A stretch of 64,000 bases of DNA. It comes from Lepidonotus clava (Eukaryota; Annelida; Polychaeta; Phyllodocida; Polynoidae). Both the position numbers and the translations under genes were made by a program. The stretch lies in the NCBI GenBank assembly GCA_936440205.1, contig OW387136.1, forward strand, positions 33,275,927 to 33,339,926, given 5' to 3'. Below are positions 54,179-64,000 of the stretch, one piece after another. Every line of letters begins with the position of its first letter. Position 1 is the first letter of the stretch. Below the pieces are notes generated by a model that had not been told where the DNA came from, did no database searches, and worked only from the letters and a program-made list of their open reading frames with translations.

Positions 54179-55152
54179 CTGCAGCTGTCCTGATTATCAA
54201 TATGCTTACTTAGCGGTTCTAATTCACTATAGATCTTTGACACAAGAAGACACTAAAAGATCTGAATTCTTTATGATACCTCATAACAGTTAGGCTTTCC
54301 CTGTATTCTTCTGTATTCAATAAACTGTAACTCTAATGGAACCTACGCATTATTCTGATTAAGCCCATACATTAATATCAAATTTTACCATGAAATTTCA
54401 TAGCAATTTCTTTCTGGTTTAATCTCCAAAGATAGAAATGTAAAACAAAATGACCCATGGTGATTTGGTTGACAAATTGCTCCTAAAATTTGTAAAATGC
54501 AGCTTTATATATATTGGCCTTTTCCCCATAGGAACCAACGTTAAAGCCTATCAGCCGAACCTATAATGTCCAACCCTATTTTCCCTAAAATGCCACATTT
54601 TGATTGGCTAGCAAACCTGCAAATCTGTCAATTGGTAAAATTTAAGAAATCATAACATTTTTATCAGCACTTGGGGATATAGAATAACATAATTCTTAGT
54701 TATTCCAGTAATCCCAATTCTAGGAAACAAGGATGGCTTATACACTAATTTTGTCCAACCCTTGTCCAACCCTGGGATATACCTAATGTGGGATGGGCTT
54801 ATTCTCCATACATAATGTAATATAATGAAGATTCAGAACTTTAAATGTTCCTATTTCAGACAAATGAAAAGAAACAAAATAGGCTGTTACTTACTGACCA
54901 GAGCTATAGCTGGGAAGTACGTCATGGCAAAACATCTAAATCGGATAAGACCTGGGATCAGTACCAGGCGTTAATCTATATGATTTAGTCATGTAGGCGG
55001 CCCAGTAGGGTGTGACAATATAGAGACTCTGGGTGTGCACGATCTGAGTTTGACATGCTGTAATATGACGGAAGCTAACACATAATACTATTTTTACTGT
55101 TGTCGTGAAAAGCATAATCATCCCCTTGCTGCTTTCCCAAGATATAGTATAT
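54179..55152. other. Noncoding DNA, no gene seen
   Basis: AT-rich, no supported feature. Confidence 0.45.
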
Positions 55153-55234
55153 AGGTGACACTGGGCCGCGTAATCTTCCTGAGAATTATGATATATTATA
55201 ATTCTCAGGAAGATTACGCGGCCCAGTATCACCT
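55153..55234. repeat. 82-bp palindrome with 37-bp arms
   Basis: The arms 55153-55189 and 55198-55234 are inverted repeats with one mismatch around an 8-base centre. The sequence includes 'ctgggccgcgtaatcttcct'. Confidence 0.9.
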
Positions 55235-55238
55235 AGGT

Positions 55239-55268
55239 CAGACACGGGCAAATATTTACCCGTGTCTG
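55239..55268. repeat. Second short palindrome
   Basis: 'Cagacacgggcaaat' and 'atttacccgtgtctg' pair with one mismatch, four bases after the longer palindrome. Confidence 0.8.
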
Positions 55269-55569
55269 ATAGTTATAGACGTATAGATGTTATCATAAAG
55301 CTTTAAACACATCCTCAGAAACAGAATCTACGTACCTATCAATCTTAAAAAGAATTCTAATGCTTTCAACAAAGCCCCACTTGAAAATGATTTTTTAAAC
55401 TGTTCATAAATTTCAATCAGTTTAATTACCCTAATTTTGTAGAAGAACCTCATATTAATCTGCAGAATGGTAAGATAAACAGCCCATATATTCTACTTTT
55501 AGTTTGTTTAGATTGGGTTATATGCACCCAGCCAACTTGCGAGGTAACAAAAACATAAGCAACCATAAG

Positions 55570-55870
55570 TTTTTAGTCAGTTTGTTACTTACTGAGATGG
55601 CATGTAACAATTTCTTATTGATGGTAAGGTTGAAACCTCACTAAAACAGAATGTTATTATAACATTATTTTTGGTGAGGTTAGGATGAAACCAAAACAGA
55701 ACATAATAAGAACATCTGTTTTGGTTGAAGAATGTAACCAGAATATTATAATAATGTTGCGGCGCAGTGTCACAGCAGTACATTGCAGCAACCTCATTGA
55801 GAGCCATCAAAATAATGTAACAAGAACCAATACAAAACGTTGCTGCAATGTTACAATGATGTCACACGTT
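55570..55870 (-). mobile_element. Copy of the 'aatgttataa' MITE family, inverted
   Basis: 'Gttgaaacctcac', 'ggatgaaaccaaaacagaac', 'gttgaagaatgtaacc' and 'cacagcagtacattgcagca' are the inverse of the sequence at 24335-24700, in order. Confidence 0.7.
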
Positions 55871-56176
55871 TGGATGGGCAGGGACTTCACCAACATAGAA
55901 TCTCTTCACATAGCGTGACCGTAGGTTTTTCAGTGTTGTCGGAATGGTGAAACACCCCACTTCTATACGTTGGCCTTGTGTTAGTGGCCGGGAAGTCGGC
56001 CAATCAATCCATCGTCGTATAAGTCCCACCTAGGAGCTAAACAGGCTTCCAATAACTGTCAATCACTTGGTGGTATATTGCTTCTTCTATACAAATGGGA
56101 GGACTGATTTGCCTACTATCATGTAGAAAGCTTTGGTTTATATCTTGATTTGTCGGTTCACACACACATGCGCACG

Positions 56177-56219
<43 letters not shown>

Positions 56220-56585
56220 ATTTGTTAATATGTTCGAGAATGATCGACAATATTATACGAGAATGATCAACAATATTGTATGGAGCTAACCATAATCGGC
56301 GCTCAGGGAATGATGAACAGGCGCAAATAATACATATAACCTTAAGTTACCACACCTTGCTTTTATGTTTCCCAATATTTAAGTACAGTCAAGAATAATC
56401 CAATACATATTATAGTATTCCAGGCAGAGAATGACATCACATGTCTAAAGACTAAGGGAAATGGTTGATATGATACTGGGCTCTTCCCCTGTGATTTTAC
56501 AAGAAGGATACCCTGTAGTATGACTGCTACTATCAGGGTTACCATCAGTCCAGGGTTATCTGTGATCCCCATATCCTATCTGTGA
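55871..56585. other. Noncoding DNA with a (CA)n run
   Basis: A (CA)n microsatellite lies at 56161-56216. The rest shows no supported gene. Confidence 0.45.
56161..56216. repeat. (CA)n microsatellite
   Basis: About 27 CA units with a few changes. Minus-strand frames of repeated Cys-Val are by-products. Confidence 0.95.
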
Positions 56586-56870
56586 TCTGTGGGCTCGGGA
56601 CAGGGATGTGAAGCCTATGATCTCGGTCCCCTGGATGCTGGTGGGTCGAGGCAGGAGGTGGTACTTAGATGGATGAGAGCCGACTTGGTCCCCCTCTCCC
56701 CGGAGGCCGGAAGGGCATGTTTCAGTGTTGAGGAGATCCGGGGATTGGTCAAAAGGCGCCTGGACCAGCAAGGGTCACCAACAAATAGTGGGCAACCCGA
56801 GAGGGCTGCAATGTTGCAGAGGAAATTAGAGTTCTTCAGTGTGTTTTACCTCTGTGATTACCAAGGATAG
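56586..56870 (+). CDS. ORF of unknown origin
   Basis: An open frame of about 95 codons without an ATG start reads DLGPLDAGGSRQEVVLRWMR, LVPLSPEAGRACFSVEEIRG, LVKRRLDQQGSP and MLQRKLEFFSVFYLCDYQG before TAG. It is GC-richer than its surroundings and looks protein-like, with an amphipathic end. No domain is recognised and no clear acceptor precedes it. It could be an exon or a fragment of a mobile-element ORF. Confidence 0.3.
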   Translation, partial: SVGSGQGCEAYDLGPLDAGGSRQEVVLRWMRADLVPLSPEAGRACFSVEEIRGLVKRRLDQQGSPTNSGQPERAAMLQRKLEFFSVFYLCDYQG

Positions 56871-58504
56871 TTGGCGGTAGGTTCTATGATATAGCAGATT
56901 TGCCCACATATATACCCACATAATGCACAACTGTTCTCTTTGGGCATTTTGTTTATTATAGTAAAGGCATATATTGTTTTCATTGCAGCAAGCTTAAAAG
57001 GGTATTGCGTTATAGAATATCTTAAGGTTTACCCATGCAGGCTGGTCTGTACACCTGACTGTGCAGTTTTTGCTATTTGATAATGAGGTATTACATAGCT
57101 ACCGTCAGATGAACCTATTATATATGTCAATCTGTTGATGTTTGGTTTCAACGTTACCAGGATAGAATATTAAACGAGTTTTTGGATGCAAACACAGATT
57201 TTCGGCTACCTAACAGAGCTTTTATCTATAACATTTTTCAAACCCCGTTGTGTTTCCGTTAGTGAATCATGAATTCTTCACATTAGCGGACGTTTTTATG
57301 AAACAGGCCACAGAATATCACCATAACAGAAATCTGACATAATGCGGTGGCATGAAGCAAGGAGAACCGAAGACTAGATCTAGTATACTTGCAACAAATG
57401 GGGGCGTATATAAAAGTGAGAACAAATATGTACCGGCAGTCGAGGTCATGGCTAGGGGTGGTTTGGTGGCACAGAGGTAACGTCTTTGCTGATAATGCCA
57501 ACGTTTCAATGAGTTTGATAGTTCGATTCAGTACAATTTTATATATGGTATTATTGTCGCGTTTACAGTCACTTATTTTTACACGATTTCAATTAAATAG
57601 TATTATATTAATAATGCTAAATACACGACTTTGCCGATATAATTCATTCCATATGTTCCCTGTATTGGATGTACAGTGTACACGACAAGTATCAAATCCC
57701 CATTTTTGTATACTACTCATTGTATCGTACCTTGTGACGCACACGATAAAGTCATATTTAGCGACATTGTCGCGTATGATTATATAGGTGAGCTTGTTGA
57801 CGCGACGTCGCACATATAGACAGTTGCCCATTGCCGTTACCTTACCAGTTAGTTTTATATTTGATAAGCTAACTAAAAGGTATGGTGACCGTTACATGGC
57901 AACTTGGCACCTGGGCAACGTCTTGTAATGAAAGGGAGACTATTTATGATAATCCTATTAGGTAAATATTACAAAAACAGGAATAGAAGGCACCAATGTA
58001 GGATGAAATATTGGTTGAAGGGCACAGCCTAGTCAAAGTTTTTTTTAACATGTGCCACGCGAAATGATCATTCGTTTAATTTTTGATTAAGTTCCTAATT
58101 CTGAATGATAGAACCGATCACGGTTTTCGGCAGCTCATTAATGATTGATAGGCCGCCCGGCAATGCCAATTTCAACTTTACATTAAAGGGCGCCAGGCTG
58201 AGCAACCCGCAGAGTTTTTGGTAATTTCAAAAGTGTTTGAATTATGAGGTTTGAGCTGTTATATTGCCGATTACTGGGGAATAGCATAACGTGAGTCCCA
58301 AATACATCTCAGTGGCAGGCAGAGGTGCCTAATCACTAATGCTACCTATCCTCTTACTGTATTCGTCCTGATAGCGTCCGTGCTGAGGGGAATATTGCTC
58401 GCATTAACTTTGCCCCAACCTGCCAAAAGACATTGCTCATACTCATCACTCTACCTCCTCCAAACCCCTTAATGTTCAGTCGGAAGTCAGGCCGGGAAGA
58501 GTCG
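56871..58504. other. Noncoding DNA, possible regulatory part
   Basis: It contains an X-box-like 'gttacatggcaac' (about 57890) and a homeobox-like 'attaatgattgatagg' (about 58137). No coding frame is supported. Confidence 0.35.
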
Positions 58505-58650
58505 GTGTGTGTGTATTTGTGTTTGTGTATGGTGTGTAGTATAATTATGTTTGTTGGGGTGGATGGATGGGTGGATGGGTGGTGGGTGGGTGGGTAGGTG
58601 TGTGTATGTGTGGAATGTGTGTTGGTGTGTGTGTGTGTGTGTGCTTGTGT
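58505..58650. repeat. GT- and GGT-rich simple repeats
   Basis: 'Gtgtgtgtgtattt' followed by 'ggatgggtggatgggtgg' and (GT)n. Confidence 0.85.
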
Positions 58651-59394
58651 GTGTTGTCTAATGTATGACTTGACAAATCCAATAGCGAAATTGCTGGATA
58701 TATCAGGGCAAAATATTCAGCAATTTGAAAAATGAAACACAAGTGAATCGAATCGTGGAGAAAACCTGAGGGAATCGTGAGTGACACCCCCGAAATGACT
58801 GTGGGGTCTCTATGAGTGTGTTGCACATAAAAGCAAATATGAAATATTTCTTTCATATTTTAATCGAATACACAGTTTTAGTCTTGTTGCGCCCACCTTT
58901 TCTGAAAAAAGAAGAAACACAAATGTAGCCACAAATCTAATATAGCCATGAAGTAGGAGATTGATAATTGCATGCTTTACAATTTTCAATTTGTGGTATG
59001 TAGCATGCATTATAATGATCCATAATCAATGAAATTCTTGGCACCTTAACAGACTGCAAACTTATTCATCAAATACAAACATAGACCATTTACAACTCTA
59101 CTCCATCATAAAGACCTGAAGGCTCATAGTCATCCATCAACAATTATGCCTGCAGAACATACCATTAGGGCTAATATTGGTTGTAGTTGATAACAATCGA
59201 TCAAAGAGGACATCACAGTACTTGAGTCAAGTGTGACTCCATGGACGTTGGGTGGAGGAGGTGTCAGTTAGACCGATCGGGGCTAAAGGGATCAGTTATT
59301 CTGACCATCAAAGCATTCTTTACAAATTCAAAGTACTGCAAGTTATGGGTGTACAACCAATACAGCCACTGCAGAGGTGTTTCACATTCCAAGC
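58651..59394. other. Noncoding DNA, no gene seen
   Basis: AT-rich. Short frames only. Confidence 0.45.
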
Positions 59395-59690
59395 AAGAAT
59401 GCAACGTCATTATAACGTTGCAGCAACGTTCTGTTTAGTTCTGCTTTGGCTCTTGTAATACATGTTACTTTGATGGCACCCAAAAACGTATTTGGCACCC
59501 AATATTGCGCTGTTGCACTGCGACTTTATATTGTGACATTCTTGTTACATTCTTTCTGTATAAGTAAACTCTAGATCTAAACATCACTTAAATGTAATGG
59601 TATCATAACATTCTTTAACTGAGTCTCAACCTAACAGAAAACAACGCAATTGAAATCTGACACTTTACAAATAACAGACTAACCTCGCTG
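59395..59690 (+). mobile_element. Diverged copy of the 'aatgttataa' MITE family
   Basis: 'Cattataacgttgcagcaac', 'gttctgtttagttctg' and 'ttacattctttctg', and an end with 'aataacagactaac', follow the same order as 24335-24700. It is more diverged. Confidence 0.55.
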
Positions 59691-60349
59691 TGCCTGATTT
59701 GTGAAATATACCACATTCGCATGAGCATTCATAAAAAACGAGATGAGAGTGAGAATATGAAACCTGCATCTTCAAACAATGAGGAAATGAATTAGCTATT
59801 TATCATGATCTGAGCAGCATCACACCTGCCTTCTCCCAGCCGGAGGCGGTTATCCCATCCATCCAGCTCTAGACCCCTACAGTCAAGAAAATACTACTAC
59901 TACTCTCAGAAACGACATAGCAGCCAGGGTGGGCGTACTCTATTGCTATTTCACAAGCAGCTGGGATATTGTTCATTAGACTGGCTATCTAAGTTTTTGA
60001 ATTCTATATCAGGAATCCAGTCCCTATATCTTCAACATTGTCCTGCCCCTCAGAGACAGGTGAAAAAAGATCTGTTATTACCATGGAAGGCAATGATGCC
60101 TGTCAGTGAATGCTAATGCTAGATTTGTGGTGATCTATGAGGAAAACAAGTATCGTGAGTACAATTTTTGTGTTTTTAGAAAAATCTTCAACTTTTTCTG
60201 CTTAATTGATATAGAATAAATCAACAGACTGTGGGGGCACTCAGCAATTATCATTGCCCCAGTTTGCACTTACCTATGTCTCGGGCTAAAGACCTCAATG
60301 GTATGTGCAAACCAGGGCAATAAGAATTGCTTTGTGCCCCCATGGTCTG
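59691..60349. other. Noncoding DNA, no gene seen
   Basis: Ordinary composition. No supported feature. Confidence 0.45.
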
Positions 60350-60525
60350 TATTTTAGGTGAATCCTCAGCACTACCTTAAGCTAAGATGAAACATATAAA
60401 TGTCCATTTATTTGTAATAATGGCTTATAATATAATATTTAATATTATAAGCCATTATTACAAATAAATGGACATTTATATGTTTCATCTTAGCTTAAGG
60501 TAGTGCTGAGGATTCACCTAAAATA
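60350..60525. repeat. Almost perfect 176-bp palindrome
   Basis: Arms of 82 bp (60351-60432 and 60443-60524) are exact inverted copies around a 10-bp AT-rich centre ('taatatttaa'). The sequence outside the arms does not pair. No target duplication is clear. Exact arms suggest a recent origin or active correction. Confidence 0.95.
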
Positions 60526-61319
60526 TTTTATGCTTTCATTACAAATGTGTTAAGGAAGTCGATAAATATGTATTTTGTCGTTTGATGTTTTGTTCGAACA
60601 AAATGTCTTTCATCAAAAGGAAAAAATGATAAAGTACAGAAAGGAACACACGCACCTCAATTATACATATCCAGCATGGAAATTGAACTCTATCCTAGAT
60701 GTGAAATTAACGTTCCTTGTTAAGTGTGAGCCCAGGCTAATAGGCAGAGGTTTTTGAACCAAATTAGTTCTCTCCATACCCGGCGGCCTGGTCTGACTTG
60801 ATTATATCTAACGCTTCACGCTCAGATTAGGTTCCATTTGCTAACGACTTAACCGCTTTTAAAACATTTTTCTCCTAGCGCTGCATTCAATTTACATCCC
60901 TTTGTTATCCTGTAGCCGGAAGACGTACACGGATAGAAACCTACTGAATAGTTGTTTTATTTCCCGTTGTTTATTAGAAATTTATTGGTACTGTTGACAT
61001 ACTTTATATCCGTATCACAACTAGAATCCAACGTATGCATTCTATTTATTACATACCGAAAATATTTGTCAAAGCGCTTTCAAACAATGCCAGTAATATA
61101 CCAATCATCAATTCGGTAGTTCTGCACGTACCTTCTGACTGCTGCATTGTAAAAGGGACTTCGAGGTTTTGCTCATAATTGCAATAATATCAACCTTAAA
61201 GGTGAACTGACAAGGAAATCCAAAAGTTTTCGCCATATTAACATAACATACTAATTTAAAGGAAATTGCACGCAGGACACATGCACAAACAAACAACGTA
61301 TTACTTGATGTTGATACAC
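60526..61319. other. Noncoding DNA, no gene seen
   Basis: AT-rich, no supported feature. Confidence 0.45.
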
Positions 61320-61618
61320 TTGATATTTTATGTGTTAATGTAATAGAACAAGAGCTGTGTAATTAATGTGTGGAAAGCAATGTGTTATGTACCATTATGA
61401 ACATATACAGATGACCCAGGTTGTAATAGCTAACACCTTATCTATAAACAGTCTTTTTGTGTAGTGTGAAACCACTCTCAGGCTGAGGTATGACGTCACA
61501 GTATGTGTGCATGTGTTGTGGTGATAAGGAGGGGTATGTGTGCGAAATTGAGTGCAAGTGTGTGTGTTTCTTAATTACACAGCTCTTGTTCTATGTACAT
61601 TAACACATAAAATATCAA
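61320..61618. mobile_element. 300-bp MITE with 47-bp inverted ends
   Basis: The ends 61320-61366 and 61571-61618 ('ttgatattttatgtgttaat' and its inverse) differ by a single-base length change. The centre is noncoding and includes 'tatgacgtcaca', a CRE-like motif. Confidence 0.85.
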
Positions 61619-63141
61619 ATGAAAGCTTACTATCTCAGCTATCCATAGGTACCCTTCATAAAGGATCATGATTGTTGTATAACACTTATGTTCTCTTCTA
61701 ACACCTATCTGTGGTAAATCTGCTAATGCCTACACATACTCTGACGTCACAGATCTAGGAGATAAGCCTGTGAGAGGCCGGGCCTGTCATGGGGTGTTGG
61801 GCACACTAAGACTAAACAATTTTTTGTTCATAGTTTCACAAAGACAAATATGACTCATACTTTCACCAATATTGTTCATATTTGTTTGATATTGATTGAT
61901 AGTTTGTAAAAATGGGATGACCGAGGGGGGGGGGGGGGGCAGCGAGGTTCACAAAATGGAACGTGTCAACATTTTCTTTAATCTTTATAGGGTTTTACAT
62001 TGAATTTTCAAAGGCAAGGCGAAGCTTTTTGAAAGCTTTCTTCATGGAGAAGGGGGAGGGGGGTGGCGCAACCCCCCCCCGACCCCCACCCCACCCCCCA
62101 CCCCCGTGCATACGGGCCTATTGCTATCTAGCCCCTGCAGCAAATAATGAAAACGGTTTCGATTGGTATTCACAAAAATAAATGCGTGCTTTCTAATATG
62201 CCTGACATTTCTACCGTCGTTGTTTGTGCTGTCGATGACTGTCTTATCAACGTATCAAAGCCGACGCACACCGTGCAGCCAATCGGCGAGCAGGACCCAG
62301 TCAGCCAATGGCCAGGGGAGTCTGGTCTCCTGTAATCAGTGGGCAGCGCCAGGTCCCCCGATAGCCGTTGTGATGGTCAGATGTGGGAGATCTCACACTG
62401 AAGCACACTCGGGATTACATTTACCGTACCGCTGGATGACGGGGCAGATCCAGGATTTGTTTGGTTGGAGGGGGAGGGGGGCCACATACACATGAATGTG
62501 CCGGGGAAACTTTTGACTATGATTTTAATGATTTAATCTTGAAAAGAGTGGCAGGGCGCCGAGGAGTAATAAATCTTCTTACATTTAGGTGTTTTATAAT
62601 GATTAACTAGGGATCAGTCGAACATTTCCTTTCCGGGTGTATGGTATGCGGGGTGGGGTGGTTAGCCACCCCGTCCCCAGCCAATACGGGCCTGCACTAT
62701 CAGGGTGCAAACCCCCCCCGCCGACTGTTAAGATCCGCCACTCTTCAGACGGATATTATGTCTCAAATTATATTGATCGTATTTGGTATTCGGGAATGTA
62801 TGCAATTCGATTCCCTGTTATCAAATAAAAATATTATAATATATGTAATATAATAAGAGGATTCGGGGTAGGCCTGTATGGCTTAACATGAATGACTGGC
62901 AATTGAAGCTATTTGTGCTTTCCTTGACTGATTCTTTTTAACCAGCAGTAGGCGTTGCAATCATCTTAAATTTGTTTACCAGAGGAACATGACATCTATT
63001 ATGCTATTATTAGTCTATATGGCACTGTCTTATCAACACCATCTTTATTTCTATCATCTCTATAATCACCATATTCAAAAGTGTAGGTGGGGTATATATA
63101 AGCCTTCAATGTGCCATTATGCACTATAAGATTTGGTATTA
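61619..63141. other. Noncoding DNA, no gene seen
   Basis: It has G and C runs near 61927 and 62070-62105 and a GGATCC-type repeat head near 62440. Short frames show no domains. Confidence 0.45.
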
Positions 63142-63663
63142 AACTATAGAGAGTTAATTATCTGTTATCTGTACGTAATTAGTCATAGTTAATTGTAGAT
63201 AATAGCTAGCTCCAAATGCAGTCTCCTCCTTGTTCGACTGCTGTCGTCCAATACATAATCATGTAAGACGTAACACTCGCGTGAAAGGTTGTTCTTTATT
63301 AATATTCTCCTGTGTATTGCCATTCCGTGAAAAGATCTCAATTGACAATGATCAGCTCCAATGGAGGAATCCCCTCAAACACATTCAGTCAATGCTCCCG
63401 CCTTTCTACACAGTCTTACTGCTTCTATTCCAAACCAGGACTCAGCTTCTAAGACCTAACCTTTCCAGAATAGTTACTCACACAACGTTCAGCTGACTCT
63501 GACTGAGCTAGAGCAGCGTACACTCCTTTAGTATGATACGTCACACATAGACTCCTCCTTTAACCCCCTACTTTGACAGAGAGTTATGGCTAACATGTGC
63601 ACTATTCTAAAGCTAACGCTGTAAAGCCTACAAGAGCATGGACTGGCCACCCGCGTCAGTACA
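63142..63663 (-). mobile_element. LTR plus leader of a fossil retroelement, copy 2
   Basis: Same family and orientation as 17701-18230. On the minus strand it reads TGTACTGACG (63663) to CGTCTTACA (63262), with AATAAA about 35 bp before the end, then leader sequence down to 63142. It is broken and has no coding part. Confidence 0.5.
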
Positions 63664-63848
63664 GTATAGGCTATGTAAGCCTTCAATGTGCCATTATGCC
63701 AATGTGCCTATACAATTCATACCCGGCAAAATGGAGGATATATCTATATTTCCTTTCTTTAATATTATATATATATATATATACATATTTATATATCATG
63801 TTGAAGTACAATACTTTTCAATTACCTTGATCTTTCCTTTATTTGCAG
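63664..63848. other. Short intron-like stretch with (TA)n
   Basis: (TA)n at about 63768-63782, then a pyrimidine-rich acceptor, 'atctttcctttatttgcag', ending at 63848. Confidence 0.5.
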
Positions 63849-63907
63849 GAATGCCTACCAAGCAGTCAAGACCCACCCGTAGACCTCTCTAGTCACCACC
63901 CAGCAGC
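63849..63907 (+). promoter_or_regulatory. 5' UTR with a 13-codon upstream ORF
   Basis: Directly after the acceptor an ATG (63851) reads MPTKQSRPTRRPL to TAG (63890-63892), 15 bases before the next ATG. An upstream ORF so near the start could limit translation of the main frame. A coding continuation from an earlier exon is excluded in the main frame by an in-frame TAG. Confidence 0.45.
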
Positions 63908-64000
63908 ATGGATTGCATCCCCGTAGACCTGTCTGCCCACAACCTCTCCTCCCGGGTGCAGGGGTGGACGGGGGTCAACGTCACGTCCCCCGACGGCCCC
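63908..64000 (+). CDS. Start of an unidentified protein-coding gene, partial
   Basis: ATG at 63908 opens 31 codons to the window edge: MDCIPVDLSAHNLSSRVQGW followed by TGVNVTSPDGP. Third positions are strongly G/C (CTG, GTC, CCC), unlike the AT-rich surroundings, and an in-frame TAG just upstream supports this ATG. A splice acceptor 60 bp before makes it the second or later exon of its transcript. I do not recognise the family, and the piece is too short for a domain. The promoter at 33090 or one nearer could serve it. Confidence 0.55.
   Translation, partial: MDCIPVDLSAHNLSSRVQGWTGVNVTSPDGP

Noticed and set aside
62163-62495. 110-residue frame with a hydrophobic start
   Set aside because: It overlaps another frame, runs into a repeat-like G-rich tail and has no recognisable domain.

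Overview
The window is animal nuclear DNA: AT-rich, intron-containing, gene-poor and dense in repeats. The one clearly recognised host gene is the 3' part of MRPL21 (mitochondrial ribosomal protein L21). It lies on the + strand at 2178-4553 in four exons with clean GT/AG junctions, and its earlier exons lie left of the window. A sequence at 7387-7470 ('acagccagggtcattt' beside 'ttacgccgt') resembles a repeat I associate from memory with molluscs, especially bivalves, so a mollusc or other lophotrochozoan is my best guess. That is inference, not proof.

Layout. 1-1033: tandem repeats and an LTR-like piece. 1034-4840: MRPL21 introns, exons and 3' UTR, with an hAT-like miniature element (MITE) in an intron. 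5140-5274: a small ORF or first exon. 5694-15040: a broken Ty3/gypsy-type LTR retrotransposon with a 5-bp target-site duplication (TSD). Its 5' LTR was split by a 6.46-kb non-autonomous element (9-bp TSD) that carries at least six minisatellite families and itself holds a further small element. 15041-26600: mostly noncoding DNA with LTR-like, MITE and fold-back repeats and a possible bidirectional promoter near 19490. 26605-29290: a Crypton-type DNA transposon with a three-exon tyrosine recombinase, palindromic promoter repeats and an unusual cluster of TAACGGA motifs. 30230-31300: a decayed LINE. 33090-33341: a CpG-rich promoter and possible first exon. 36900-49900: MITEs, tRNA-derived SINE pieces and an 85-bp tandem array. 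50740-53640: a tandem duplication whose second copy was broken by two insertions. 53640-63660: noncoding DNA with palindromes, including an almost perfect 176-bp one at 60350. 63849-64000: a 5' UTR and the start of a protein-coding gene that leaves the window.

How the parts relate. No multi-gene pathway is visible. The Crypton recombinase is the only fairly intact mobile-element protein; it could act on its own DNA, and the motif and hairpin clusters around it are candidate binding sites. The other mobile sequences are non-autonomous or decayed. Several insertions can be ordered in time from target duplications and split repeats.

Limits: exon calls outside MRPL21 and the Crypton rest on reading frames and splice consensus only; repeat family names rest on termini and target duplications; no alignment or database search was possible.
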